The notes: generated by a model from the sequence alone, not told the origin. DNA of 64,000 nucleotides from Hydrogenedens sp964549105 (GCA_964549105.1 CAZJTZ010000015.1:9301-73300), one strand, 5' to 3'. Positions 38,009 through 49,000 are shown, counted from the first letter of the stretch. Numbers and translations are program-made.

Positions 38009-38836
38009 ATGTCTAAAAGGTATCCTGCCGTTAGCGGTCAGTTTTACCCACGAGATTCATCATCTCTTTTGGCTCAAGTAAGTCTTTACATTGAGCAATC
38101 GAATGTATCTCCTTCTCCAAATGAAGTTTTAGCCATTGTTTCCCCTCACGCAGGATACATGTATTCTGGACCCACGGCTGGCTGTGCTTTTGCAAGAATT
38201 CGGGAGCATAAAATTAAGCGGGTATTTTTAGTAGGCAGGTCTCACCGCTATTTATTTGATGGATTGGCTTTATGCGAATATGATTCTTTTATTACACCTG
38301 TCGGAGAATTTCCTGTTGACCTTCCATCCTATAAAGATTTGGGGGAGCACTTACCCTGTGTCATTAACAACAATCCTCACCTTTACGAACATTGTCTCGA
38401 AGTCATGTTGCCATTTTTATATGTGAGTGTAGGCATTATACCCATTGTTCCCATTTTGTTTGGCAAAGAACCTGAAAAAGAACATTATGAATACGGTAAA
38501 ATTCTTGCATCCTTAGCAAAAGATGGGGATTTAGTCGTTGCTTCTACTGACCTTTCACATTACCTCCCTGAGGTTCAAGCAAATAAAATAGATAACAATA
38601 CTATTCAAGCAGTAATGGATAAAGACCTGGACAAAATCATAACAGGTATCCGAAATGAATCTTGCTCCATGTGTGGAGCACCTGCGGTAATTGCCGCAAT
38701 GGGATATGCCTCAGCATTTGGCGATTATGAAGTGCAAGTATTGGATTATTCAACCAGTGCGAAAGCATCTGGTGATTATAGCTCCGTTGTGGGTTATATG
38801 GCTATTAGTTTTGAACTAAATAATTCAAATAAGTAA
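38009..38836 (+). CDS. AmmeMemoRadiSam system protein B (Memo-like)
   Basis: 275 residues, the usual length for the Memo family, related in fold to non-heme-iron class III extradiol dioxygenases. Seen motifs: VSGQFYPRD, SPHAGYMYSGPTAG, LVGRSHRY, and STDLSHYLP. The family is often beside AMMECR1 and a radical SAM gene; neither partner is adjacent here. The start follows TAAGGAATC, and TATAAT at 37965-37970 may be the -10 element. Function in bacteria is uncertain. Confidence 0.93.
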   Translation: MSKRYPAVSGQFYPRDSSSLLAQVSLYIEQSNVSPSPNEVLAIVSPHAGYMYSGPTAGCAFARIREHKIKRVFLVGRSHRYLFDGLALCEYDSFITPVGEFPVDLPSYKDLGEHLPCVINNNPHLYEHCLEVMLPFLYVSVGIIPIVPILFGKEPEKEHYEYGKILASLAKDGDLVVASTDLSHYLPEVQANKIDNNTIQAVMDKDLDKIITGIRNESCSMCGAPAVIAAMGYASAFGDYEVQVLDYSTSAKASGDYSSVVGYMAISFELNNSNK

Positions 38837-38884
38837 AATATTTCTCCGAGTCAAAAGAAAGATGTAAAAATTAGGAATGAAACG

Positions 38885-39988
38885 ATGGCAGGTGTTCGCA
38901 TTCAAGATATTTGCGATTTAATGGAAACATGGGCACCATTAAAACTTGCTTATCCCAATGATACTGTAGGACTCGTTTTAGGTTCGAAAGATTGGGAAGT
39001 TAATAAGGTATTGCTCTGTCTAACTATAACCGATAGTATTGTAAAACAAGCCATACAAAACGATGTAAAACTTATCATTTCCCATCATCCACTTATCTAC
39101 ACACCCCTACATAAGATTACACAAGACACTCCCTATAGCAAAAGAATTGCGCAACTTATATCCAGAGAAATTGCTTGCTACAATTCTCATACGAATTTAG
39201 ATGTAGCAGAAAAGGGATTAAACTATATTCTTGCTCAAAAATTGGAAATTTCTAATACTACTGGGCTAATCCCTGTGGAACATATTCAACTATTTAAGTT
39301 AGTGACTTTTGTGCCTCAAAACTATCTCGAAAAAGTTAGAGAGGCTGTGTGTTCTTGTGGTGCAGGAATTATTGGAGAATATGCCTATTGTTCCTTTAAT
39401 ACCTCAGGAGTAGGAACTTTTTTACCTTCGGAAAAGGCAAGTCCTTTCCTTGGAAAAGTAGGTAAAGTTAATGAAGAAAAAGAGGAACGATTTGAAGTAT
39501 TAGTACCGTCTGAACTTTTAAATAATGTGATAGAAGCATTGTTAGAAGCCCACCCTTACGAAGAAGTGGCTTATGATATTTATCCTTTGCATAACAAGAA
39601 TAAAAAAATATCATTAGGTGTCAAAGGCACTTTAGAAAAGCCTATTCTATTAGAAGAATTTTCCAATCATGTAAAAGATAAATTAAATCTTTCTTCGTTA
39701 AGGGTGATTGGAGAAATGACAAAAAAAATTAAAAATGTAGCCGTTATTGGTGGCAGTGGTGGAGGTGAAATTAAAAATATTCCTGAAAATATTGATGTAC
39801 TCGTTACTGGAGATGTGAAATATCATCAAGCGTTAGAAGCCATAGACAAAGAACTGGCTGTTATTGATGCTGGACATTTTGGGACGGAATACCTAATTGT
39901 TCAAAGCATTTATAATTACTTAAAAGAAAAATTACCGTTACTTGATATTATAGTTTCGGAAGAAAAAGACCCGTTTTTAATAAAATAA
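38885..39988 (+). CDS. Nif3-like dinuclear metal center protein
   Basis: 367 residues, the long form of the NIF3/DUF34 family. Metal-binding histidines are in ISHHPLI and SHTNLDV near the N-terminus and in DAGHFGTEY near the C-terminus. A PII-like insertion of about 110 residues (KLVTFVPQNYLEKVREAV to HPYEEVAYDIYPL) lies in the middle. Hexameric rings with two metals are known for the family; GTP cyclohydrolase-like activity is reported for some but is not established here. The ribosome binding site AGGA is eight bases before the ATG. Confidence 0.93.
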   Translation: MAGVRIQDICDLMETWAPLKLAYPNDTVGLVLGSKDWEVNKVLLCLTITDSIVKQAIQNDVKLIISHHPLIYTPLHKITQDTPYSKRIAQLISREIACYNSHTNLDVAEKGLNYILAQKLEISNTTGLIPVEHIQLFKLVTFVPQNYLEKVREAVCSCGAGIIGEYAYCSFNTSGVGTFLPSEKASPFLGKVGKVNEEKEERFEVLVPSELLNNVIEALLEAHPYEEVAYDIYPLHNKNKKISLGVKGTLEKPILLEEFSNHVKDKLNLSSLRVIGEMTKKIKNVAVIGGSGGGEIKNIPENIDVLVTGDVKYHQALEAIDKELAVIDAGHFGTEYLIVQSIYNYLKEKLPLLDIIVSEEKDPFLIK

Positions 39989-40003
39989 AAGAGAGGTTTA
40001 TAG

Positions 40004-41452
40004 ATGCGCGTTTTATATCTTACTTCAGAACTATCCCCGTTAGTATCCACAGGAGGGCTGGCTGAAGTTTCTTACGCTTTACCCAAAACACTAAAAAAAT
40101 TAGGCGTAGATATTCGAATCGGTTTACCTAAATATAAAACATTAAAAATGACATGCGACTGTAAACCGGTATGCCCCTGTGCCTATAACAATTCCACAAA
40201 TTCTTTTCTTTCTATGCTCTGGGAAACGGTCGTCCCTCAAACGGATGTTCCACTATATCTTATAGAGCATGAGGAATTGTTTGGAAGAGATTTTGTCTAT
40301 GGCTACGGTGATTGGGAATATGAAGACAACCCACGAAGATTCTCCTTTTTTTGTTCTGCCCTGCTTGATGCAATGGAACGAATTCAATGGAAACCGGATA
40401 TCATCCATTGTAACGATTGGGCTACAGTTGCTGCCATTCCTTTCCTCTTGACACAACTTGAACACAATCCTTTCTGGCGAAATACAAATACGCTTCTCAC
40501 AATTCACAATCTCGCTTTTCAAGGTAGATACCCTGCAACAAGGTATGGGCTAACAGGGCTACCTGCGGATTTATTTAATTCTAATTGCTTTGAATATTAT
40601 GGCGATATGAATTTACTTAAAGGGGGTATTTTACTTGCAGACAAAATTAATACGGTAAGTCCCACTTATGCAATTGAGATTCAAACATTGGAGTATGGAT
40701 TTGGACTGGATAATGTCCTCCATTTTCGTTCTGATGATTTGTCAGGAATTTTAAATGGAGTTGATTATTCTATCTGGAACCCCAGAAATGATAGATATAT
40801 TGAGTATAATTTTTCTGAAGAGACGATTGACAACAAAACACTTTGCAAATCTAGCCTATTAAAAAAGGTTAATTTGCCTGAACAGAATGCCCCTTTAATA
40901 GGTATTATAAGCCGACTCTATTGGCAAAAAGGTATTGATATTTTAATTAATGCGTTACCTGAACTTCTTCAATTGGATTTGCAAATCATTATTCTTGGCA
41001 CAGGCGACCCTAAATATGAAATGAAACTTAAAGAAATGGAAGCAAATTTTCCACAAAAACTCAGGGTTATTATAGATTACAATACTGAATTATCCCATCA
41101 AATTTTAGGTGGGAGTGATTTTATCTTAATGCCCTCCCGATATGAGCCCTGTGGGCTTACTCAATTATATGCGTTTGCTTATGGGACGATACCTATTGTT
41201 CGACAGGTAGGTGGATTATCAGATACAGTTATTAACACAACACCTAACAATATTCGAAAGAACCGGGCAACAGGAATCACTTTTAGACCCCTTACTCCCA
41301 AAAGTATTGTCAGAAGTATCACCAACGCCATGGAAATTTACAAGAACAAGGAAATATTATCACAAATACAAATTAATGTGATGAAGCAAGATTTCTCATG
41401 GGAAAAACAAGCAAAATTATATCTGCAATTATATGATACACTCTTCCAATAA
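40004..41452 (+). CDS. glgA: Glycogen/starch synthase (ADP-glucose type)
   Basis: GT5 enzyme of 482 residues extending alpha-1,4-glucan from ADP-glucose. N-terminal donor/acceptor loop STGGLAEV (commonly KTGGLADV, here a Ser replaces the Lys). The C-terminal half has IGIISRLYWQKGID and the catalytic segment MPSRYEPCGLTQLYA with the conserved Glu. The Lys-to-Ser change affects a residue that contacts ADP-glucose in other synthases and could lower affinity or shift donor. The 3' end overlaps tsaE by 20 bp. No other glycogen genes are in the window. Confidence 0.94.
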   Translation: MRVLYLTSELSPLVSTGGLAEVSYALPKTLKKLGVDIRIGLPKYKTLKMTCDCKPVCPCAYNNSTNSFLSMLWETVVPQTDVPLYLIEHEELFGRDFVYGYGDWEYEDNPRRFSFFCSALLDAMERIQWKPDIIHCNDWATVAAIPFLLTQLEHNPFWRNTNTLLTIHNLAFQGRYPATRYGLTGLPADLFNSNCFEYYGDMNLLKGGILLADKINTVSPTYAIEIQTLEYGFGLDNVLHFRSDDLSGILNGVDYSIWNPRNDRYIEYNFSEETIDNKTLCKSSLLKKVNLPEQNAPLIGIISRLYWQKGIDILINALPELLQLDLQIIILGTGDPKYEMKLKEMEANFPQKLRVIIDYNTELSHQILGGSDFILMPSRYEPCGLTQLYAFAYGTIPIVRQVGGLSDTVINTTPNNIRKNRATGITFRPLTPKSIVRSITNAMEIYKNKEILSQIQINVMKQDFSWEKQAKLYLQLYDTLFQ

Positions 41453-41951
41453 AAGTCAGAATACGAAACAAACTATTACTTTATATACCTCATCTCCCGA
41501 ACAAACTGAAGAGTTGGGACATATCATAGGCAAATGCTTACATGCAGGTTCAAAACTTGCTCTGATTGGAGATTTAGCTACGGGGAAAACATGCCTTGTA
41601 CAGGGGATTGTAAAGGAACTATGCGGCAACTGCTGGATACATAGTCCCACATTTACAATTATGAACCAATATGGTACTTCCCCTGTTATACTTCATCTCG
41701 ACTGTTATCGAATTCAGGACGAAAGAGAGATAATTGATATTGGCTCTGAAGAGTGGTTAAATGATGACAGTATTTGCCTTATTGAATGGGCAGACCGAAT
41801 CACAAATATTATTCCCCCAGATACAATTTATATGTATTTATACCATATAAATAACGATAAACGGAAAATACAGATAACAGACCCAGAATCACAAATCATA
41901 GACAAACTAATTAACCTGTTGCCTCCCATATTTTTGAACAATGAATTGTGA
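41433..41951 (+). CDS. tsaE: tRNA threonylcarbamoyladenosine biosynthesis ATPase TsaE
   Basis: P-loop protein of 172 residues that drives the TsaB-TsaD complex to make t6A37 in ANN-decoding tRNAs. The P-loop is GDLATGKTCLVQG (usual GDLGAGKT), followed by HSPTFTIMNQY, HLDCYRI and CLIEWADRI, all typical. Overlap with glgA indicates coupled expression, though there is no obvious functional link. It converges on the DUF502 pair, with a gap of only 3 bp. Confidence 0.94.
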   Translation: MIHSSNKSQNTKQTITLYTSSPEQTEELGHIIGKCLHAGSKLALIGDLATGKTCLVQGIVKELCGNCWIHSPTFTIMNQYGTSPVILHLDCYRIQDEREIIDIGSEEWLNDDSICLIEWADRITNIIPPDTIYMYLYHINNDKRKIQITDPESQIIDKLINLLPPIFLNNEL

Positions 41952-41954
41952 TTG

Positions 41955-42659
41955 TTAAATCTTTTCTTCTATCTTATTTTCACTCTTTTTTAAAGGTTCT
42001 ACAGACATTTTTTGAGGCATAGAGGCACCTGAAGAGATTATAATTTCAATTGCCTGTTCTATATTTATCGGACACTTATAAACCTTTTCCTCAGGATAAA
42101 ATTGTAGAACTCCAATAGTGACATTTGGCACTGTTGGAATAAATACCTTGTAATATTCCTTCTCATCAGGAAGTAATACCTTACCTAATAAAAGTCCCAT
42201 TGTGAAAAAATTTTCGTAAGGGTATGGGACGAGAACAATTGCGTGTGCTTGCGGTGAAGTAAACTGTTCAATAATACTAACCGTCATCTGCTTAACAGCA
42301 CTATAAATAGCCTTTACAAAAGGTATTTTTCTAATAATCATTTCGAAAATAGAGAAAATCTGCCGAACTAAAAAGAAACTAAAAAATAAGCCAACCAGGT
42401 AGACAAAAACAATAATTAGAACTATAGAAATTGGTGTAACTAAATAAGTGGGATATTCAGGAAACCATTTATAAATATATGGGGCAATCCGACCTACTGT
42501 AAAGAAATATATAAATCTCAAAATTAAAATGGTTAAACCCAGAGGAATAATCAACAATATCCCTGAAAGAAAAGTCCTTCTTATACTTCCTCGTAGTCTT
42601 ACAGCTTTTTTATCTTTTTTCTTTTTAGTGGCTTCCATTGTATTAATCTGCTCTTTCAT
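41955..42659 (-). CDS. DUF502 family membrane protein, copy 1
   Basis: 234 residues with two membrane helices near 31-55 and 75-100. A soluble part follows with the family blocks VKAIYSAVKQMT, FTMGLLLGKVL, VFIPTVPNVTIG and AIEIIISSGA. Function of the family is unknown. It is a paralogue of the gene immediately upstream and overlaps its 3' end by 17 bp, so the two are likely expressed together. Confidence 0.9.
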   Translation of the reverse strand: MKEQINTMEATKKKKDKKAVRLRGSIRRTFLSGILLIIPLGLTILILRFIYFFTVGRIAPYIYKWFPEYPTYLVTPISIVLIIVFVYLVGLFFSFFLVRQIFSIFEMIIRKIPFVKAIYSAVKQMTVSIIEQFTSPQAHAIVLVPYPYENFFTMGLLLGKVLLPDEKEYYKVFIPTVPNVTIGVLQFYPEEKVYKCPINIEQAIEIIISSGASMPQKMSVEPLKKSENKIEEKI

Positions 42660-43344
42660 GCGGTTGCTGGTTGTCCTCTTTTACTTTCAGAGATTCAGGT
42701 GTTACAAACCCAGCCGAGAGAATCATCGTTGTAGACTCATTCATAGGAAGAGGTGATTTATCGTATACAAAATCGTGAGGAACTAATTGAAAATAGCCAC
42801 TTGTCGGGTTTGGAACTGTAGGCACAAAAACTGTTTTAAATTTTCCCAGCCCCTCAATTTCAATATCATTAGTTAAAAAGGCAATGTTTTTGGCACCTGG
42901 AAAAGGAAAGTCAATAAACACAACAGGTCCAGATGTGGCTGTTTCTTCTTCTTTTTTTTGTGTAAATATTGAAACTATTTTTTTCATTGAGACATATAAA
43001 GTTTTTATGAAGGGTATTTTCTCTAAAAACCATTCAAACAGAGAAAATAACTTACTCCCGATATATAAATTAGTCAAGAAACCTAATAGATATATACCTA
43101 AAAGTAAAAATATAATTGAAGCTATTGGAACAACATATTCAGGGACATTGGTCAAATATTTTCTTGTTAAAGGGGTCAAGCGGTTCGCTAAAAAGAAATA
43201 AAAAAACTGCACTATATAAAAAGTTACACCTAAAGGAATAATAACTGCCAGACCTGTCAATATACGATTGATAAAAGCAGCCTTGATACTCTTCCAAATA
43301 TTATTTAAAAATCTCTTCATTTTAGACTCAACCGGTTTACTCAT
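42643..43344 (-). CDS. DUF502 family membrane protein, copy 2
   Basis: 233 residues, same layout as copy 1: two membrane helices, then IKTLYVSMKKIVSIF, VFVPTVPNPTSGYFQ and TTMILSAGFVTP. The tandem arrangement suggests a duplicated pair forming a hetero-oligomer, which is inference. The next gene upstream is the Trm112-like gene, 20 bp away. Confidence 0.9.
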   Translation of the reverse strand: MSKPVESKMKRFLNNIWKSIKAAFINRILTGLAVIIPLGVTFYIVQFFYFFLANRLTPLTRKYLTNVPEYVVPIASIIFLLLGIYLLGFLTNLYIGSKLFSLFEWFLEKIPFIKTLYVSMKKIVSIFTQKKEEETATSGPVVFIDFPFPGAKNIAFLTNDIEIEGLGKFKTVFVPTVPNPTSGYFQLVPHDFVYDKSPLPMNESTTMILSAGFVTPESLKVKEDNQQPHERAD

Positions 43345-43364
43345 AAAATTTGATTGGATTGTTT

Positions 43365-43628
43365 TTAGACAAGTTCATTCTTTTCTAATTCGATTCCATC
43401 GCCGATTCGCAAGAATGGCAAATCATTAATAATAGGATATACTACCTTTTTATCCTCCCTTATCAATCCACCATCTAAACTTTCATTGACGGGGTCCCCA
43501 TTTTTATTTACAACTTTGCCTTCTTGAATTGCCTTATTAATTTTACTTAAAAGTTTTTCATCAATTAATTCAAGCGGTTGTTTTGTCTCAGGGCAAACCA
43601 ATATCTTTAACAATTCAGACGAAACCAT
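43365..43628 (-). CDS. Trm112/YcaR-like small zinc-ribbon-type protein
   Basis: 87 residues starting at the ATG with GAGGG nine bases upstream; two earlier ATGs at 43637 and 43634 are too close to that site. LLKILVCPETKQPLEL matches the N-terminal half of the Trm112/UPF0434 family, and VVYPIINDLPFLRIGD matches its C-terminal strand. Only one cysteine of the usual zinc ribbon (CP) is present, as in many bacterial YcaR homologues. It may act as a stabilising partner of a methyltransferase. Confidence 0.85.
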   Translation of the reverse strand: MVSSELLKILVCPETKQPLELIDEKLLSKINKAIQEGKVVNKNGDPVNESLDGGLIREDKKVVYPIINDLPFLRIGDGIELEKNELV

Positions 43629-43652
43629 AACCATCATCCCTCTAAACTAAAA

Positions 43653-43853
43653 TTATGAATTTTCTTCTTTGTTTTCTTTTTTATCTTCTTCAAGGGTTCC
43701 CTTCTTTGTTTCATCTACCCCCTTCACTGCATCTTTAAATTCTGCGATGGCTGTACCCAATGAACGTCCTAACCCTGCTATTTTAGTTCCACCAAATAGC
43801 ACAAGGACTATAATCAGTATTATGAATAACTCACCCATTCCTGGCGTCCACAT
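43653..43853 (-). CDS. tatA: Twin-arginine translocase subunit TatA/TatE
   Basis: 66 residues. One N-terminal membrane helix (GELFIILIIVLVLFGG), then the hinge GGTKIAGLGRSLG, an amphipathic helix (TAIAEFKDAVKG) and an acidic-basic tail. It forms the pore of Tat export. No tatC is adjacent, so it must be elsewhere. It is the first gene of the minus-strand run Trm112-DUF502-DUF502. Confidence 0.93.
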   Translation of the reverse strand: MWTPGMGELFIILIIVLVLFGGTKIAGLGRSLGTAIAEFKDAVKGVDETKKGTLEEDKKENKEENS

Positions 43854-44114
43854 AATATTTCCCTTTCTAACAATTTAACTTTGTTTCATGTTAACGATTT
43901 TATTTTCAAATTACACACTAACTTATATTATACTTCTAATTCACAACTGGTTTCTAACTCTAACGCTTTATTTCTTAATTCGATATACAACCCACCCCTG
44001 TATTTGAGAAATATACACGAAAAAAGCGATAATATGTGCTACTCAAAATGTATTTATAGATGTGCTGATTGTATCTATAAAAAACCCCAAGAAACAAGTG
44101 AGGGAGTATTTTAT

Positions 44115-45836
44115 ATGTCAGAGAATCCACTTAATAACGATGAAGGAAATAAAGAATCTATTAGTAGAGATTTTATTCACCAGATTGTAGATGAAGACCT
44201 GAAAATCGGAAGATATAAAGGCATTGTAACTCGGTTTCCACCTGAACCCAATGGCTACCTTCATATTGGACATGCTAAATCTATTTGTCTAAATTTTGGT
44301 CTTGCTGAGGAATACAATGGACGCTGTCATCTTAGATATGATGATACAAATCCACTAAAAGAAGAGCAAGAATATATAGATGCTATTCGCGAAGATGTAA
44401 GATGGCTGGGTTTTGATTGGGGTAAACATGAGTATTACGCCTCAAACTATTTTGAGCAACTCTATGAATGGGCAATTTTTCTCATAAAAAAGGGTAAGGC
44501 TTATGTCTGTGATTTATCCGCAGACGAAGTAAGGGAATATAGGGGCACTCTTACACAACCCGGGAAAGAAAGTCCTTATCGTAACAGGTCTATTGAGGAG
44601 AATTTAGACCTTTTCCAAAGAATGAGAAATGGAGAATTTCCAGATGGTTCAAGGACACTTCGGGCAAAAATTGATATGGCATCACCTAACTTAAATATGC
44701 GTGACCCCGTTATGTATCGGATTATACACGCTACACACCCAAGGACAGGAGATAAATGGTGTATATATCCCATGTATGATTATGCTCATGGGCAATCTGA
44801 TTCTATTGAGGGGATTACACATTCCATCTGCACATTAGAGTTTGAAGACCATCGTCCTCTATATGACTGGTTTATTAAAGAGTTGGAAATATATGCTCCA
44901 CGCCAAATAGAATTTGCCCGATTGAACTTAACCTATACCGTAATGAGCAAGAGAAGGCTTCTGGAACTTGTTCGAGAAGGTTATGTTAGTGGCTGGAATG
45001 ACCCGAGAATGCCCACAATATCGGGCTTACGAAGAAGGGGTTATACTCCTGAATCTATCCGACAATTCTGCAAATTAATTGGCGTTGCAAAAGCAGATAA
45101 CACGGTAAATATAGAATTACTTGAATATTGTTTAAGGGAAGATTTGAACAAAAGAGCAAACCGATATATGGCAGTTTTAAACCCGTTAAAGGTGGTGATT
45201 GAAAATTATCCTGAAGACCTCGTTGAAGAAATGGACGCAGTAAACAATCCTGAAGACCCATCTGCGGGAATAAGAAAAGTTCCCTTCTCTAAAACGATTT
45301 ATATTGAACAAGAAGATTTTATGGAGCAACCTCATCCTAAATTCTACCGATTAGCCCCGGGAAAAGAGATACGGCTCAGGTATGCTTATTTTATAAAGTG
45401 TATAGATGTAATAAAAGACGAGAAGGGAAATATTATTGAACTTCGCTGCACTTATGACCCAACAACAAAAGGGGGAAATGCACCTGACGGGAGAAAAGTT
45501 AAGTCAACGCTTCACTGGGTTTCTGCGAAACATGCAGTTGACGCAGAAGTAAGATTGTATGACCATTTATTTTCAAAACCCAACCCTGATGATGTCATAG
45601 AAGGCTCTGATTGGAAAAGTAATATAAATCCTAATTCCCTAATAACATTAACAAATTGTAAATTAGAACCCGAATTAAAAAGCCTAAAAATTGGGGACAA
45701 GGTGCAATTTGAACGACAGGGATACTTCTGTGTTGACTCCGATACATCTTCGGGTAAGATAGTGTTCAACAGAACAGTCACACTTAAAGACGAGTGGGCA
45801 AAGATAAAATCTAAATTAGAAACACATTCAAAATAA
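44115..45836 (+). CDS. glnS: Glutaminyl-tRNA synthetase
   Basis: Class I synthetase of 573 residues. HIGH-type motif PEPNGYLHIGHAKS near residue 40, KMSKS-like VMSKRRLLELV near 277, and a C-terminal anticodon-binding beta-barrel. FPPEPNGYLHIGH with Pro-Asn is typical of GlnRS rather than GluRS. The start is the ATG at 44115 with GGGAG eight bases upstream. The frame is open for 78 more codons upstream, but those encode an unlikely extension. Presence of glnS implies direct Gln-tRNA charging, at least for this tRNA. Confidence 0.96.
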   Translation: MSENPLNNDEGNKESISRDFIHQIVDEDLKIGRYKGIVTRFPPEPNGYLHIGHAKSICLNFGLAEEYNGRCHLRYDDTNPLKEEQEYIDAIREDVRWLGFDWGKHEYYASNYFEQLYEWAIFLIKKGKAYVCDLSADEVREYRGTLTQPGKESPYRNRSIEENLDLFQRMRNGEFPDGSRTLRAKIDMASPNLNMRDPVMYRIIHATHPRTGDKWCIYPMYDYAHGQSDSIEGITHSICTLEFEDHRPLYDWFIKELEIYAPRQIEFARLNLTYTVMSKRRLLELVREGYVSGWNDPRMPTISGLRRRGYTPESIRQFCKLIGVAKADNTVNIELLEYCLREDLNKRANRYMAVLNPLKVVIENYPEDLVEEMDAVNNPEDPSAGIRKVPFSKTIYIEQEDFMEQPHPKFYRLAPGKEIRLRYAYFIKCIDVIKDEKGNIIELRCTYDPTTKGGNAPDGRKVKSTLHWVSAKHAVDAEVRLYDHLFSKPNPDDVIEGSDWKSNINPNSLITLTNCKLEPELKSLKIGDKVQFERQGYFCVDSDTSSGKIVFNRTVTLKDEWAKIKSKLETHSK

Positions 45837-45847
45837 ATTTTTTTTCT

Positions 45848-45890
45848 AAAATAAAGAATAGGTTTTAAAACGCCTATTCTTTATTTTTTT
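45848..45890 (+). terminator. Rho-independent terminator after glnS
   Basis: Left arm AAATAAAGAATAGG (45849-45862) pairs perfectly with CCTATTCTTTATTT (45873-45886) across a ten-base loop, and the stem runs into a T-tract. The stem is A/T-rich but long. The symmetry may let it act in both orientations. Confidence 0.88.
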
Positions 45891-45964
45891 ATTTAAATAA
45901 ATTTTTTTATGTTTTTTCCACTAATTTAGGGCATAATTATTATAATAGAATATTTAGAACTATA

Positions 45965-45993
45965 TTGGGTTAATTATTTATACTGGTTATAAT
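45965..45993 (+). promoter_or_regulatory. Candidate sigma70 promoter for the 1870-residue surface protein
   Basis: TTGGGT at 45965-45970 and TATAAT at 45988-45993, spacer 17. The -10 is perfect and the -35 matches at three of six positions. It lies 22 bases before the ATG at 46015. Confidence 0.55.
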
Positions 45994-46014
45994 TACATTG
46001 TAAACGGACGAATT

Positions 46015-49000
46015 ATGGAAAATAATGAAATGAATAAAAAAAGAATTTCTTTTATATTACTAATGTTTTTTATTTTCTTTCCTGCAGCGATAGCATTTAC
46101 CTCTTCAAGTAGCAAAAACTTTAATAACTCTTATATAGAAAATTATTTTTTCCTTTCCAAACAACCCTATCATTATTTCGCCATTTCAAAAAACCAATAT
46201 TTTGAAATTACCCCTGAAAAATTAAAAATCTGGGCATGGAATCACACAAAAAACACTTTTAGTGAACCTGTTGAAATTTCATTTATCAACAGCAAAAGCG
46301 ATACTGTTTTTGGAAGTGAAGAAACAGATATAGCATATAACTTCTATTCGGGGAATAACCCTACAAATTGGATTACAGATAGTCACGCTTGCAATAAAGT
46401 GTGTATTCCAGATGTGTATAAAGGTATTGACCTTGAATTCTATTTCAAAGGACATGAACTTGAATTTGATTTCGTTATTAGCCCGCAAGCAGATAAAGAC
46501 CAAATAATCCTTGAAATAAATAATGACGCTTACTCTTTCACAGATGGTGGTAGTATTTTAACCATTGTTAACAAAGATGGCTATGACTTTACTTTTAATA
46601 TTCCTGAAATTTATCAGCCCGCATTAAAAAATCAGTCCATAAAACAAAAGGCTTACGCTCAATTTATAAATTTAGGTAAAAACACCTATCAAATTGTTAC
46701 GAACGATTATGATAAAAATCATGAATTAGTAATTGACCCCATTCTTACATTATCCACTTACCTCCTTTTACCTTATACAAATAAACCCGAATCTCTTTTT
46801 AATAAAATTTATTTAGACTATTTTGATAGTATCACAGACATTGCCGTTCTCGGTGGTTCTCTTATGCAACCGGGTGTCTCTCCTAATCTCATAAGTTTTT
46901 TGTGCAAAATTTCTCCGAGTTTTGGGAAAACCCATTATATTACTTTTTTAGACGGGAGTAATGATGAATATGTCCATTCTATCCAGCATTACTCAACAGG
47001 TTTTAACAATTCTATAATTTTAGCAGGAAAAACAGATTCACCCGATTTTCCCATTATTAATTCTGTCCCACCCATGTCTACTCAACTTAATATTGGAGAA
47101 CAAACAGGAGACTACGACGGCTTTATCACTATTTTTGATCAGGACTTAAAAATGGAGTTTTCGACATATATTGGAGGAACAGGAACAGATTCTATTGAAG
47201 ACATTACTGTTGCTAACAATAATTTATTTTTTGCAGGAAACACTAATTCTCTTGACTTACCCCAGGTAAGCCTAGCAACTGTTGGCAAAAGTAAAGATAT
47301 AATGCCTGATGGCTTTTGGGGAGTTATAAAACTATTAAATCCTTATGAATTTTTATTTGTTTCATATATGAAAGCCTTAAATGTTGATGTGAAAAGTATT
47401 GAGGCAACAACATCAAAAATTATAATAAGTGGAGATACCACCACAGGCGAACCTACATTTAATCCATTAATACCTGAAACCCCAGTTAGAGGCAAGGATA
47501 TTTTTATACAAACCTATTCTTATTCGGGACTCTCCTCAACATTCGCCTCGACTCCAACTTCATCTGTTTTCTTTGGCGGTTCAAAGGATGAAATTTTAGA
47601 AGGTAGTGCAATCGTCTCATCATCAAACATACTTTGTTTAGCAGGAAATACAAATTCAGGAGATATTTCTGGACCTATTGTAACAATACCTGAACAGATA
47701 GTTAATCCATCTTATCCATTTATCTCCATAATAAATATTGAAGACTTAGCCTATCTGCGACCGCTGGGGACATATTATATATATGGGAATAGACAAGATT
47801 ATATAACCGATATAAAATCACCAAATCAGAATTTAAGAGACTTCTTTATTTCAGGATACACCAATAGTGATTTTAATCAATTTCCATGGTATAGTGAAAG
47901 TTTGCCCTATAGCCCCTTTTCTAACACTCTCAATGGTAGTTTAAACACAAAAAATTATGATGCAATGATATGGGCACTACAATGGGACACAATCCAGAGT
48001 TCTATTACGCCTATATGGGGAACTCTGTTCGGCGGAAGTGGAAATGATACAGCACTTGCATTAGGAGCAGTCAACAATACTCATATCTGTATTGCAGGGA
48101 TAACAGATTCCGTTGACTTGCCATTACAAGGTTCTCCTCCTATTAGCCCAGATTATCTTCCATGTTTTTATTTGGCTTCATTCAATATCCCGGGAAAAAT
48201 TATTTATGTAAATCCTAATAGTAATGGCTCGCCAATTGATGGAAGTTCCTGGGATAGAGGCTTTCATACAATACAGGAAGCAATCAATAATGCAAACAAT
48301 TATGACGAAATTTGGGTAAAAACCGGAGAATACAATGAATCTCTATCCATAAATTCTTTATCCAATCTAATTATCTATGGCGGATTTACCGGAACTGAAA
48401 CTAATATTAACACAAGAGATGCCTGGTTAAATCCCACAAAAATACTTTATTCTACACCACCAACAAAAGGCACGATAAATCTGGGAAATCCAGTCCTATC
48501 ATTAAACAATTCTATGAACATATCTATTAACGGACTTATATTTGATGGAGGAAATAACATATTAGGAGATGGAGGAGGAATATATATTTCCAATTCTAAC
48601 GCGACTATATCTAATTCACAATTTTACAACAATTATGCTCTGGGAAATGGTGGTGCAATTTATGCAGATAATTCATTTTTGAGTTTAGTAAATTGTGTAT
48701 TTTTGAAAAATATCTGTGGCGGAAACGGTTCTGCTGTGTTTGTGAATGAATCTACATTAGATATTACACATTGCACATTTGCATATAATTTAAATGTCTC
48801 TCCTACATTAGAGATAGGGACGGTCTATGTGCAGGGGACCACCTCTGTATTAGAAATACTCAACTCAATAATATGGTCAAGAGGAGATATTTCTTCTGCT
48901 CAAATCATCTATCCAGAAAATATACCCTATATCTCATTAAAAAATTCTATAATTCAAAACATATCTGAACTTCCCTCAACATCAAAAAATATTCTTAATG

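Noticed and set aside
43881..44114. 78-codon N-terminal extension of glnS with several cysteines
   Set aside because: The ATG at 44115 has a good GGGAG site and matches the usual GlnRS N-terminus. The extension has no domain and overlaps the promoter area of divergent tatA.
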